Assembly: GCF_015910445.1 (NCBI RefSeq)
Contig: NZ_CP048882.1
Coordinates: 4,340,001-4,404,000 of the forward strand
Direction of reading: 5' to 3'
DNA: 64,000 nt
From: Streptomyces bathyalis
Lineage (GTDB): Bacteria; Actinomycetota; Actinomycetes; Streptomycetales; Streptomycetaceae
Every line of letters starts with the position of its first letter. The stretch's first letter is position 1. Below are positions 43,838-52,492 of the stretch, one piece after another. The translations under genes were made by a program, and so were the position numbers. The notes beneath the pieces are model-generated. The model was not told the DNA's origin. It did no database searches and saw nothing but the letters and a program-made list of their open reading frames with translations.

Positions 43838-44413
43838 TCAGACGTTGACGCCGAAGTCCTGCGCGATCCCGACCAGACCGGAGGCGTAGCCCTGGCCGAC
43901 CGCGCGGAACTTCCACTCCGCGCCGTTGCGGTACAGCTCGCCGAAGACCATGGCGGTCTCGGTGGCCGCGTCCTCGCTCAGGTCGTAGCGAGCGATCTCG
44001 GACTGGTTGGCCTGGTTGACGATGCGGATGAAGGCGTTCCGTACCTGGCCGAAGTTCTGGCTGCGGCTCTCGGCGTCGTAGATCGAGACCGGGAAGACGA
44101 TCTTCTCTACATCGCCGGGCAGGCCGGCCAGGTTGACGTTGATCTGCTCGTCGTCGCCCTCGCCCTCACCGGTGACGTTGTCACCGGTGTGCACGATGCT
44201 CTGGTCCGGCGTCGACTTGTTGTTGAAGAAGACGAAGTGCTGGTCGGAGTAGACCTTGCCGGTCGTGTTCACCGCGATGGCGCTGGCGTCCAGGTCGAAG
44301 TCGGTACCCGTGGTGGTGCGGACGTCCCAGCCGAGGCCGACCGTGACGGCGGTCAGGCCCGGTGCCTCCTTGGTGAGGGAGACGTTGCCGCCCTTGGACA
44401 GGCTTACAGCCAT
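43838..44413 (-). CDS. terD: TerD-family stress protein
   Basis: 191 residues. The family has calcium-binding beta-sandwich proteins linked to tellurite resistance, membrane stress and development. Visible signatures are GLGWDVRTTTGTDFDLDASAIA (with acidic calcium ligands), VYSDQHFVFFNNKSTPDQSIVHTGDNVTGEGEGDDEQINVNL and a C-terminal ELYRNGAEWKFRAVGQGYASGL. Calcium binding is expected from the D-rich loops. ATG 44413 has GGAAGGG 7 nt upstream. It is divergent from the release-factor-like gene. Confidence 0.96.
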   Translation of the reverse strand: MAVSLSKGGNVSLTKEAPGLTAVTVGLGWDVRTTTGTDFDLDASAIAVNTTGKVYSDQHFVFFNNKSTPDQSIVHTGDNVTGEGEGDDEQINVNLAGLPGDVEKIVFPVSIYDAESRSQNFGQVRNAFIRIVNQANQSEIARYDLSEDAATETAMVFGELYRNGAEWKFRAVGQGYASGLVGIAQDFGVNV

Positions 44414-44584
44414 GGGGATGCCCTTCCGTTTGGTGAGATCCGATGTGGAACCGGCCGGTCGGCCGGTCGGCGGAAGTCGCTCGGGAGCTCATTCCTTACC
44501 CCTGCACAACGCAACCCGTACGTGACCGGGTTCCAGGTCCAGGGTGGAAAAAGGCGGTGACTCGGATATGGGCGGGGAGCGACC

Positions 44585-45034
44585 ATGGGAGACATGTCCA
44601 CGCCCCCTTATGTCATCCGCGGATCGGTTTCGTTGCCCGAGGCCGAGCTGGTGTGGCGTTTCACGCGCTCCTCGGGGCCGGGCGGGCAGCACGTCAACAC
44701 GAGCGACACCCAGGTCGAGCTGCGGTTCGACCTCGCGGGCAGTGACGCGCTGCCCGAGGTGTGGAAGGAGCGCGCCCTGGAACGGCTGGCGGGCACGGGC
44801 AGACTCGTCGGCGAGGGCGTCGTGGTCGTACGGGCGAGCGAGCACCGGTCCCAGTGGCGGAACCGTGAGGCGGCCGGCAGGCGGATGGCGGCCCTGCTCG
44901 CGGAGGCGACGGCACCCCCGCCGCGGATGCGCCGCAAGAAGAAGGTGCCGCGCGGGGTGAACGAGCGGCGGCTCCGCCAGAAGAAGCAGCGCGGTGACAT
45001 CAAGCGCGGGCGCTCGGGACGCGACTGGTCGTGA
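44585..45034 (+). CDS. ArfB/YaeJ-like peptidyl-tRNA hydrolase (ribosome rescue)
   Basis: 149-residue class-I release-factor-related protein that frees ribosomes stalled at mRNA ends. The catalytic GGQ lies in RSSGPGGQHVNTSDTQVELRF (about residues 29-48). The basic tail (RMRRKKKVPRGVNERRLRQKKQRGDIKRGRS) is the part that enters the empty mRNA channel. It lacks a codon-recognition domain. ATG 44585 is preferred (GGGGAGCGACC before it); ATG 44594 is possible. Confidence 0.93.
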   Translation: MGDMSTPPYVIRGSVSLPEAELVWRFTRSSGPGGQHVNTSDTQVELRFDLAGSDALPEVWKERALERLAGTGRLVGEGVVVVRASEHRSQWRNREAAGRRMAALLAEATAPPPRMRRKKKVPRGVNERRLRQKKQRGDIKRGRSGRDWS

Positions 45035-45089
45035 CGTTCCGCGGACCGCACGGCTCCACCGCGGCCCCGGCGCGCGGCCGGGCCGCCGG

Positions 45090-45671
45090 TCAGGAACCGC
45101 CCTTGGTCAGCGAGTGGTAGCGCCCCCTGAAGTAGAGGAGGGGTCCCGCGTCCGGGGCGTGCGGCAGCCTTGTGCTCAGCACCCGCCCGATGACGAGGGT
45201 GTGGTCGCCCGCCCGTACGCGCTGCTCGGTGCAGCACTCGACGGTGGCCAGCGAACCGTCCACCAGCGGCGCCTCGGAGGCCTCGCCACGGGTGTGGGGG
45301 AGCTCGCGGAAGAGGAGCCTGTCGCTGAGACGTCCCTTCATCGCGAAGCGGCCGGCCGTCTGGCGCTGGCTCTCGGTGAGCAGGGACGCGGCCCAGAGGG
45401 GCCGGCGCTCCAGCAGTTCGTCCATGCGTGACCCGTCGCGGACGCTGACCATGACGAGCGGCGGTTCGAGCGAGACGGACATGAAGGCGGTGGCGGTCAT
45501 GCCGACGTCCGCGCCTTCCGGGCCGTCATCGGGGTCGAAGGCCGTCACCAGCACCACGCCGGCTGCCAGTCTCGCCATGGCCGCCCGGAACTCGTCCTCG
45601 CTCACCCCATCAGCATGGGGCATCGGGTGGTCCGGCGCCGGGCTCGTCTGCTGCTGCACTGCGTGTGACAC
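45090..45671 (-). CDS. flavin reductase-like FMN-binding protein
   Basis: 193 residues of the flavin reductase (HpaC-like) domain: FRAAMARLAAGVVLVTAFDPDDGPEGADVGMTATAFMSVSLEPPLVMVSVRDGSRMDELL, then AASLLTESQRQTAGRFAMKGR and a C-terminal GDHTLVIGRVLSTRLPHAPDAGPLLYFRGRYHSL. Enzymes of this fold supply reduced FMN to monooxygenases using NAD(P)H; no monooxygenase is adjacent. GTG 45671 is the annotated start, and a Met at codon 17 is an alternative. It is convergent with the release-factor gene. Confidence 0.9.
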   Translation of the reverse strand: MSHAVQQQTSPAPDHPMPHADGVSEDEFRAAMARLAAGVVLVTAFDPDDGPEGADVGMTATAFMSVSLEPPLVMVSVRDGSRMDELLERRPLWAASLLTESQRQTAGRFAMKGRLSDRLLFRELPHTRGEASEAPLVDGSLATVECCTEQRVRAGDHTLVIGRVLSTRLPHAPDAGPLLYFRGRYHSLTKGGS

Positions 45672-46042
45672 GTCAAAAACGCTAACTGCTGGCCTGCGCC
45701 GGACGCATCGGACCCCGGGACCAGGACCTCAGACCCATGATCCATAACGGCACCCGGGCGGCTCTGTGACCGAATTGTGTTCCTTGTGTGTACGCAACAA
45801 GGCTTCGCGGTAACGGGGACGTGACCAGGGCGGGAGCCTGCCGGGAGGTCAGAGTCCGTTGCGGACACGGAAGTTGGGGCGCGCGAAGGTTGCAAAGAGG
45901 GGGCGTGAAAAGGGGCGCATTCCACGCTCTACGCTCCGGTAAGGCCGTACTGTCACTGGACCGGTCATTCGGTCGAGAGCATCGGCCGAGGCCCCGATGC
46001 ATGGCAGCCTCATACGGAGAGGAGTCAACAGGCTGCGTACAG
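45672..46042. other. long intergenic region upstream of cdgB
   Basis: About 500 bp separate the flavin reductase gene and cdgB. In this part no convincing gene, RNA or hairpin is seen. The promoter and palindrome at 46043-46071 follow. Confidence 0.5.
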
Positions 46043-46071
46043 TTGTGACTTGAGTCACAGCGGGCAATAAT
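46043..46071 (+). promoter_or_regulatory. cdgB promoter overlapped by a GTGACTTGAGTCAC palindrome (BldD-like)
   Basis: TTGTGA (46043-46048) and AATAAT (46066-46071) with 17-bp spacing form a credible -35/-10 pair about 115 bp upstream of cdgB. The perfect 14-bp palindrome GTGACT-AGTCAC type (46045-46058) covers the -35 box. BldD is known to repress cdgB in S. coelicolor, and its sites contain GTGAC/GTCAC-like halves; assignment to BldD here is inferred. Confidence 0.55.
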
Positions 46072-46184
46072 TGTTGACCCTGTGTACCTGGAGCACAGCT
46101 CGCTGTGATTCAGTGGCCGTGGCAGTCGGACAATGACGTCCCGCGGACACCTGGAGTTGACGAACGAGGCTCAGGGGGAGGGCG

Positions 46185-47828
46185 ATGGATACCGAGTCGG
46201 AGCCCTACGTCCGCCTTGCCAGCCTGCGTCAGCTGCACCTCGTCGTGGCGCAGCTGAGTACCGCCCGCAGCCTTGCCGACACCCTGCAGACCATCGCCGA
46301 CGGAGTGGTCGACGGACTGGGATTCGAGATAGCCGCGGTCAATCTCGTACGTCCGGAGGGCGACCTCGTGGTCGCCGCCGTGGCCGGCAGCCAGGGAGCC
46401 GAGGCGATGATGGCGGGCCGGGTCGGCTCGCGCGCCTCCTGGGACCGCCGGCTGTCGATGGGGGAGGCCTGGGGCAACCTGCGGTTCGTCCCCTACACGG
46501 AGGGCTGGGTCCTCGACGACGACGATGTCCCGCAGTGGCACTCCACCGGCCCCGCACCCCAGTCGCCCGACGACTGGCACCCCATGGACCGCCTCTTCGC
46601 CCCGCTGTACGCCTCGGACAGCGAACTGCTCGGCGTCCTGTCCGTCGACAGACCCCGCAACGGGCGGCGGCCCGGCGCCTGGGGCCGCGAGGCGCTTCAG
46701 CTCTACTCGTCACAGGCCGCGATCGCCCTCAGCAACGCACGGCTGCGCTCCAACATGCAGCGCGCGCTCGTCCGCCTGGAGCGGGAGCAGTCGGCGCTGC
46801 GCGCCAGCGAGGAGAGCTTCCGGCAGGCCTTCGAGTACGCACCGAGCGGGATGGCCGTCGCCGAGATGGGCGGCGACCAGCACGGCCGTCTCATCCGCAT
46901 CAACGACGCGCTGTGCAGGCTCCTCGGTCGGCCCGCCTCCGCGATGCGCCGCTACTCCTTCTCCGACATCGTCCACCCCGAGGACATCGGCACCCTGCTG
47001 CGCACGTCCGCGGAGGGCGGCCGGGCCGAGCTGCGCCTGGCCCGGCGTGACGGCTCGTACGTGTGGGTCTCGCTGCGCAACTCCGTGGTCGCCGACACCG
47101 CCGACGGGCCGCGCTTCCTGCTGACCCACGTCGAGGACATCGAGGACCGCAAGCGGCACGAGCTGCAGCTGGCCCACCGCGCGAGCCACGACTCCCTCAC
47201 CGGCCTGCCCAACAGCGCCGAGCTGCGCACCCGCCTGAACGGGCGGCTCTGTGCCCGCCCGGCACCGTCGATCTCCGGCGTCATGCAGCCGGACCTCAAC
47301 GGGAACGGCAGCAGCGGGCTGGCCTCCGGGATGCAGTTCGAGGACGCGGGCTCGGGCGTTCTGGCGTCCACGGGCATGTACGACCCGCACCACACGCACG
47401 CCGTGCCGCCGACCGGGACCGTGCAGGGTGAGAAGGGTCTCGCAGTCCTCTTCTGCGATCTGGACGGTTTCAAGTCGATCAACGACCGCTTCGGGCACAA
47501 CTGCGGCGACGCCGTCCTCGTCGAGGTCGCCCGCCGGCTCTCCGCCGGTGTGCGTGACAACGACACGGTGGCCCGCATGGGCGGCGACGAATTCGTGGTG
47601 CTCACGGACGGTGTGGGCCCGGCGGAGGCGCAGGACCTGGCCGTCCGGCTGCGCAACGCGATCATCCCCCCGATCCGCGTCGACGGCAGAGCGGTGCGTG
47701 TGGGAGCCAGCTTCGGCATCGGCTGGGCGGGCTGCGGGATGACCGCGGAAGAGGTCCTGCAGTCGGCTGATCAGCGGATGTACGTCGAGAAGCGCTCCCG
47801 CTCGAAGGGGCAGCGCCGGGCCGGCTGA
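46185..47828 (+). CDS. cdgB: diguanylate cyclase CdgB (GAF-PAS-GGDEF)
   Basis: 547-residue cytoplasmic enzyme making cyclic-di-GMP, a signal that delays development in Streptomyces. GAF domain about residues 20-190 (ASLRQLHLVVAQLSTARSLADTLQTIADGVVDGLGFE). PAS about 205-325 (SFRQAFEYAPSGMAVAEM ... GSYVWVSLRNSVV). GGDEF domain from HDSLTGLPNSAELRTRL, with intact active site ARMGGDEFVVL at about residue 466 and I-site RDND just upstream. A loop of about 70 residues, Gly/Ser/His-rich, is inserted between the first helix and LAVLFCDLDGFKSIND. The start is fixed by GGGGGAGGGCG next to ATG. Confidence 0.93.
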   Translation: MDTESEPYVRLASLRQLHLVVAQLSTARSLADTLQTIADGVVDGLGFEIAAVNLVRPEGDLVVAAVAGSQGAEAMMAGRVGSRASWDRRLSMGEAWGNLRFVPYTEGWVLDDDDVPQWHSTGPAPQSPDDWHPMDRLFAPLYASDSELLGVLSVDRPRNGRRPGAWGREALQLYSSQAAIALSNARLRSNMQRALVRLEREQSALRASEESFRQAFEYAPSGMAVAEMGGDQHGRLIRINDALCRLLGRPASAMRRYSFSDIVHPEDIGTLLRTSAEGGRAELRLARRDGSYVWVSLRNSVVADTADGPRFLLTHVEDIEDRKRHELQLAHRASHDSLTGLPNSAELRTRLNGRLCARPAPSISGVMQPDLNGNGSSGLASGMQFEDAGSGVLASTGMYDPHHTHAVPPTGTVQGEKGLAVLFCDLDGFKSINDRFGHNCGDAVLVEVARRLSAGVRDNDTVARMGGDEFVVLTDGVGPAEAQDLAVRLRNAIIPPIRVDGRAVRVGASFGIGWAGCGMTAEEVLQSADQRMYVEKRSRSKGQRRAG

Positions 47829-47966
47829 CCGCGTGCGGAAGCCGGCGGGGAGGGCGGAGATGATTCACCCCTCCCGTCCATTGCGCGATCATTCAGCGTT
47901 GGCGTAGCCATCACCCTGTAGAGGTAGGCTCGGCCGGATACGTGACGCAGTTGGGAGTGACAGGGG

Positions 47967-48926
47967 ATGACCGCCGAGAACGACGGCACCGGTGCGACGC
48001 CGGAAGGCGACGACCCGTTCGCCTACCTGTACCGCCAGGAAGGCGGTGAGGGCTCTCCGGCGCCTCAGAGCGGTGCTCCCAGGCGCTCGTACAACCAGGT
48101 CCGCGCGGTCGGCGAGCGCCAGTACGGCGGATACGGCAGCCAGTACGGCAGTCAGTACGGCGGTGCTCCCGGCGCCCAGCAGACCGCTGCTTACGGCCAG
48201 CAGCCCAACGCGCACTACGCCGCCCCCGAGACGATGCCCGGCGGGCGGGCGGTCACTCAGCAGTTCCCCGGCGGCCCCGGCGGGGGCAACGGACACGGCG
48301 GCCCGGGCGGGCGCAGCCGCAACGGCCTGCTCATCGGGGCACTTTCCGTCGTCGCCGCCGTCGTGATCGGCATCAGCGCGGCCATCTACTTCAACTCCGG
48401 CAGCGAAGAGGGCCAGAACGCCGGCGCCACCGCCGGTGCCGGCGGGGGCAAGGGCCAGGAGCAGAAGCCCGGCGCCGGCAAGCCGCGCAAGGGCAAGGCG
48501 ATCGGCGAGAAGCAGGACGCCTCCGGGTTCCAGCTCGCGGGCGGGGCGGCCGCGGCCAGCGACATCCCGGGCGCCGAGAGCAAGGACGGCTCGTACGTCG
48601 GGTCCATGAACGTCACCGGTGCCTCGGCGACGTGGTCCGCGGACGTGCCCAAGGGCGGCGCCTACACCCTCTACGTCCGGTACGGCGTGCCGGGCAAGGA
48701 CGCGAACGCGACGCTGTCGGTCAACGGGCAGCCGGCCTCGCAGCCGCTGAACATGTCGAACTTCGGCAATGCCAAGCCGGGCGACTGGGAGAAGGGCTGG
48801 ACCCGGACCTACGCCTACGTCGTACTGAAGCCGGGCAGCAACAACTTCAAGATCTCCTGCGAGCAGGGCAACAACTGCGACTTCAACCTCGACCAGGTCT
48901 GGCTGAGGGCCGGCAAGGTGGGCTGA
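47967..48926 (+). CDS. membrane protein with C-terminal carbohydrate-binding-like domain
   Basis: 319 residues. A cytoplasmic region (1-115) is rich in Gln/Gly/Tyr with QYGGYGSQYGSQYGG repeats. One membrane helix follows (about 120-142, LLIGALSVVAAVVIGISAAIYF). A low-complexity Gly/Lys linker leads to an extracytoplasmic beta-sandwich (about 200-319: YVGSMNVTGASATWSADVPKGGAYTLYVRYGVPGKDANATLSVNGQ ... NFKISCEQGNNCDFNLDQVWL), which resembles CBM35-type modules. It is downstream of cdgB but separated by 138 bp. The ligand is unknown. Confidence 0.75.
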   Translation: MTAENDGTGATPEGDDPFAYLYRQEGGEGSPAPQSGAPRRSYNQVRAVGERQYGGYGSQYGSQYGGAPGAQQTAAYGQQPNAHYAAPETMPGGRAVTQQFPGGPGGGNGHGGPGGRSRNGLLIGALSVVAAVVIGISAAIYFNSGSEEGQNAGATAGAGGGKGQEQKPGAGKPRKGKAIGEKQDASGFQLAGGAAAASDIPGAESKDGSYVGSMNVTGASATWSADVPKGGAYTLYVRYGVPGKDANATLSVNGQPASQPLNMSNFGNAKPGDWEKGWTRTYAYVVLKPGSNNFKISCEQGNNCDFNLDQVWLRAGKVG

Positions 48927-48963
48927 GGTCCCCGTCCGCCTGCCCGCCCGCCGGGCCCCGGCC

Positions 48964-49905
48964 TCATCCGGGTGCGGCTTCGCTGCTCTCCTCGACCGTC
49001 ACCTGTGACAGCAGGTCCGCGTGGACCTGCTCGTCGAACTCCCCTGCTGTGGGCGCCCGTACGGTCGCCGCCGACAGTGCGACGGCGCGTGCCAGTCTCT
49101 CCGGCCACGGCAGCCCCTCGACCATCCCCGACAGCAGGCCCGCCACCGCGGAGTCACCCGCCCCGGTGGGGTTGCCCGCGAGGGAGCGGGGCGGCCCCGC
49201 TTGCCATGTGCCGTCCGGCGTCACCAGCAGCATCCCCTCGGGGCCGAGCGAGGCGGCCACCGAGTGCGCTCCGCGCCGCTGCGCCGCCCGCGCTGCGCGC
49301 AGCGGCTCGGTCGTACCGGTGATCCCGGCGAGCTCCACGGCGTTGGGCTTGACGAGGTCGGGGCGTGCGGCGAGCCCCCGGCGCAGCGGTTCGCCGCTGG
49401 TGTCGAGCACGACGGGCACGCCGGCGGCGTGCGCCTCCCTCGTCAACTGCGCGTACGCGCCCACCGGAACCCCCGGCGGGAGGCTCCCGCACAGCGCGAC
49501 AGCCTCGACGCGGCCGTTGCCGAGCAGCCGTGCGTATCTCTCCTGGAACGCGGACCACTCGTCCGGGGAGATGTGCGGTCCGGGCTCGTTGAACTGCGTG
49601 GAGCTGCCCCCCGACTCGTCGACGACGCCCACGGTGCGCCGCGTGCTGCCCGCCGTCGGTACGAGCTCGTCCGTGATGTTCCGTTCCCCGGCCAGCAGTT
49701 CGCGCAGCTCCGAGCCGGTGAGTCCGCCGGCGAAGCCGGTGACGACGGACGCGTGGCCGAGCGCGGCGAGCACGCGTGCCACGTTGAGACCCTTGCCGCC
49801 CGGGCGCTGCACCACCTCCCGCACCTGGTGCGAGTCGTGCACGTGGAAACGCGGCACCCGGTAGGTGAGGTCGAGTGCGGTGTTGAGCGTGACCGAAAGG
49901 ATCAC
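48964..49905 (-). CDS. PfkB-family sugar-phosphate kinase (1-phosphofructokinase / tagatose-6-P kinase type)
   Basis: 313 residues. Signatures: N-terminal LNTALDLTYRVPRF, RPGGKGLNVARVLAALGH, VALCGSLPPGVP, LVKPNAVELAGITG and the catalytic AGNPTGAGDSAVAGLLSGM with the Asp base. The subgroup uses phosphorylated hexoses. It is encoded on the same strand as nagA and nagK, 156 bp downstream of nagA, which suggests amino-sugar or tagatose-6-P metabolism, but the exact substrate cannot be read. GTG 49905 follows AGGAG. Confidence 0.85.
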   Translation of the reverse strand: MILSVTLNTALDLTYRVPRFHVHDSHQVREVVQRPGGKGLNVARVLAALGHASVVTGFAGGLTGSELRELLAGERNITDELVPTAGSTRRTVGVVDESGGSSTQFNEPGPHISPDEWSAFQERYARLLGNGRVEAVALCGSLPPGVPVGAYAQLTREAHAAGVPVVLDTSGEPLRRGLAARPDLVKPNAVELAGITGTTEPLRAARAAQRRGAHSVAASLGPEGMLLVTPDGTWQAGPPRSLAGNPTGAGDSAVAGLLSGMVEGLPWPERLARAVALSAATVRAPTAGEFDEQVHADLLSQVTVEESSEAAPG

Positions 49906-50061
49906 GGGGGACCACTCCTGGGGGGAAGAGGCGGGGACGCGTACGCGCGCAGGCGTTGGGGACGGCAACCGCCCGAGCGATCATGCCATTTGGCCCCCGG
50001 CGTCGCGACCCCTGCGGGCCGGGCGGGACGGCATGTGACGGCTCGCCGGACGTACCGGAAG

Positions 50062-51225
50062 TCACCGCACGTCAGGCCGTACCGCCCACTCTCCCTGGCG
50101 CATCACGCCCGCCACCTCGAACGCGTCGTCGAGTACGACCAGGTCCGCGTACTTGCCCTCCTCCAGGGAGCCCGTGCGGTCCGCCACGCTGAGCAGCCGC
50201 GCGGGATTGAGCGACAGGGCGCGCACCGCGTCCTCCACCGGGAGCCCGTCGACCCTGACGGCCCGTCGGAACGCCTCGTCCAGGGTGAGCGTCGAGCCCG
50301 CGATCGAGCCGCCCTCCGTCAGGCGTGCCACTCCGTCCCGCACCTCCACCTCGAGCGGCCCGAGGGGGTAGCGACCGTCGCCCATCCCCGCGGCTCCCAT
50401 CGCGTCGGTGATGAAGGCGACGCGGCCCGCGCCCGCACGGTGGAAGGCCAACTCCAGGGCGGCGGGGTGCAGATGAGTGCCGTCGTTGATCAGCTCGACG
50501 GTGACCCGCTCGTCCTCCAGCAGCGCGGCGACGGGTCCGGGGGCGCGGTGGCCGAGGGCGGGCATGGCGTTGAAGAGGTGGGTCGCGACACTGGCGCCCG
50601 CCTCGACGGCTTCCACGGTGGCTTCGTATGTCGAGTCGGTGTGGCCGACTGCGGCGATGACGCCGCTGTCCGCGAGGATCCTCACCGAGTCCATTCCGCC
50701 CGGGAGTTCGGGCGCGAGGGTCATCATCCTCGCCGTGCCGCGCGCGGCGTCGACGAGCTTGCGCACCTCCGTCGGGTCGGGGTCGCGCAGCAGCGCCGGG
50801 TCGTGCGCGCCGCAGCGCCCGGGGGAGATGAACGGGCCCTCGAAGTGGACGCCGGCCAGGTCGCCCTGCTCGACCAACTCGCTGAGCGCGCCCGCCTGTT
50901 GGGCCAGATCGGCGAGTTCGCCGGTGACGGTGGAGGCGACCATGGTGGTCGTGCCGTGCCGCCTGTGGGTGCCGATGACGGTCAGGGCCTCCTCGGCCGT
51001 TCCCGCGGAGAACGACGCGCCGCCGCCGCCGTGCACGTGCATGTCGACGAACCCGGGCACGATCCAGTGGCCGCTCAGATCGAGCGTGGGCATCTCCCCG
51101 TGCACGTTCGCGGCGACCAGCCGTCCCTCGACGGTCAGAGTGGCGCCCTCTGCCACGCCGTCCGGCAGCACAACCCGGGCACCGGTCAGCACTGTGCGCT
51201 CACTCTTCGGGCTCGTGGGGCTCAT
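50062..51225 (-). CDS. nagA: N-acetylglucosamine-6-phosphate deacetylase NagA
   Basis: 387-residue amidohydrolase converting GlcNAc-6-P to glucosamine-6-P and acetate. Metal-site motifs: GFVDMHVHGGGG, GVHFEGPFISPGRCGAHDP (Glu/metal), VGHTDSTYE, HLFNAMPALGHRAPGP and FITDAMGAAGM with the catalytic Asp. ATG 51225 overlaps the nagK stop (ATGA), so nagK-nagA is a coupled operon. A DasR-like operator lies upstream of nagK. In Streptomyces this pathway feeds the DasR signal. Confidence 0.95.
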   Translation of the reverse strand: MSPTSPKSERTVLTGARVVLPDGVAEGATLTVEGRLVAANVHGEMPTLDLSGHWIVPGFVDMHVHGGGGASFSAGTAEEALTVIGTHRRHGTTTMVASTVTGELADLAQQAGALSELVEQGDLAGVHFEGPFISPGRCGAHDPALLRDPDPTEVRKLVDAARGTARMMTLAPELPGGMDSVRILADSGVIAAVGHTDSTYEATVEAVEAGASVATHLFNAMPALGHRAPGPVAALLEDERVTVELINDGTHLHPAALELAFHRAGAGRVAFITDAMGAAGMGDGRYPLGPLEVEVRDGVARLTEGGSIAGSTLTLDEAFRRAVRVDGLPVEDAVRALSLNPARLLSVADRTGSLEEGKYADLVVLDDAFEVAGVMRQGEWAVRPDVR

Positions 51226-52187
51226 CGGCTCGCAACCTCCGCGGAGAGTAGGTCCCGGGCGAGAAGTCCCGCGCCCAGGCAGCCCGCGGCGTCCCCCAGC
51301 GCCGCCGGGACGATGGTGGGCAGCTGCTGGAAGGTGACGCGTGCGCGCACCGCGTCCCGCAGCGGTACGAAGAGGATGTCGCCCGCCTCGGCCAGCCCGC
51401 CGCCGATGATCACCGTGCGGGGGTCGAGGAGCGTGACGGCGGTGACGAGGCCCGCGGCGAGGGCGTCCACGGCGTCCCGCCAGACGGCGATAGCGCGCTC
51501 GTCCCCGGACTCGACCGCCTTGGCGGCGTCCGCCGCCGTGGCCGAGGTGTCGCCGCTCGCCGCGGCCCAGGCCCGTCCCACGGCGGACGCCGAGGCGAGC
51601 GCCTCCAGGCAGCCGCGCTGTCCGCACCCGCACTCCGGCCCGTCGGGCCGCACCACGACGTGCCCGATCTCGCCCGCGCCGCCGTGTGCGCCGGGCTCCA
51701 CTCTTCCGTCCGCTCCGACGGCGCCCGCGATGCCCGTGCCGAGCGCGACGAAGAAGAATCTGTCGACGCCTTCCCCGGCGCCGATGCGTCCTTCTGCGAG
51801 GCCTCCCGTACGGACGTCGTGCCCGAGCGCGACGGGGATTCCGCCGAGCCGCTCGGTGAGCAGCGCGCGCAGCGGCACGTCGCGCCAGCCGAGGTTGGCG
51901 GCGTACACGGCCGTGCCGGCGGCCTCGTCGAGGATGCCGGGCACCGCGACGCCGGCGGCCAGCGGCTCCGTGCCGAACTGCTCGACGCCGTGGGCCCGCA
52001 GAGCACTCGCGAGGTCGAGGATGTTCCCGACGACGGCGTCCGGTCCGTCCTCGCGGCCGGTGCCGCGGCGCGTCTGGTACAGCAGCTCGCTGCCGCCGCC
52101 CGCTGGGCCGATGAGGGCTGCCTTCATGCCGGTGCCGCCCACGTCGAGGGCGACGACGTACTCCGGTTTCCGTGGGCTCGTACTCAC
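51222..52187 (-). CDS. nagK: ROK-family N-acetylglucosamine kinase
   Basis: 321 residues. Phosphate loop VVALDVGGTGMKAAL, sugar-binding GVAVPGILDEAAG and GHDVRTGGLAEGRIG, GTGIAGAVG, and a complete zinc motif GEIGHVVVRPDGPECGCGQRGCLEALAS. The latter contrasts with the ROK protein at 21.4 kb, which lacks it. Coupling to nagA and the DasR-like site upstream support GlcNAc as substrate. GTG 52187 is chosen (GGGAG 9 nt upstream); GTG 52208 is also open. Confidence 0.88.
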   Translation of the reverse strand: MSTSPRKPEYVVALDVGGTGMKAALIGPAGGGSELLYQTRRGTGREDGPDAVVGNILDLASALRAHGVEQFGTEPLAAGVAVPGILDEAAGTAVYAANLGWRDVPLRALLTERLGGIPVALGHDVRTGGLAEGRIGAGEGVDRFFFVALGTGIAGAVGADGRVEPGAHGGAGEIGHVVVRPDGPECGCGQRGCLEALASASAVGRAWAAASGDTSATAADAAKAVESGDERAIAVWRDAVDALAAGLVTAVTLLDPRTVIIGGGLAEAGDILFVPLRDAVRARVTFQQLPTIVPAALGDAAGCLGAGLLARDLLSAEVASR

Positions 52188-52214
52188 GGGCCCAGTCTCC
52201 CGTGCCACCCCGCA

Positions 52215-52230
52215 ACAGGTCTAGTCCACT
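52215..52230. promoter_or_regulatory. DasR-responsive element (dre-like) in the nagK promoter
   Basis: ACAGGTCTAGTCCACT matches the DasR consensus ACTGGTCTAGACCAGT at 13 of 16 positions. It lies 27 bp upstream of nagK. DasR (GntR family) represses nagKA in S. coelicolor until glucosamine-6-P builds up. Confidence 0.8.
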
Positions 52231-52366
52231 CTTGCCATCCGTTCGGGTTTCCCGCCGTGGAGCGGCGGCGGAGTGTCCGGGTCTGGTACGGAAATCTGCC
52301 GCGTCCTCGCACTTCGCCCCATGTACCGGATGAAACGGGAGAGGCTGTTGCGAAAGTGATATCACC

Positions 52367-52382
52367 GGTGGCCTAGACCTTA
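52367..52382. promoter_or_regulatory. weaker dre-like site upstream of the binding lipoprotein
   Basis: GGTGGCCTAGACCTTA keeps the GG.CTAGACC core but matches only about 10 of 16 consensus positions. It lies about 110 bp upstream of the lipoprotein start and 137 bp from the first site. Confidence 0.4.
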
Positions 52383-52492
52383 GACGGCTGCCCGTGGAGA
52401 CTCTCGTTCCGTACACGTCCGGCCGGGCCGGACGCCGGGGGTGGGAGGGGAGCACGGCGCGTGCCGTGCCCGTGGGTTGAGGGGTAGAAGCT

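Noticed and set aside
45788..46048. 86-codon frame upstream of cdgB
   Set aside because: No ribosome binding site at its start, no recognisable domain, and it ends within the palindrome at the cdgB promoter.
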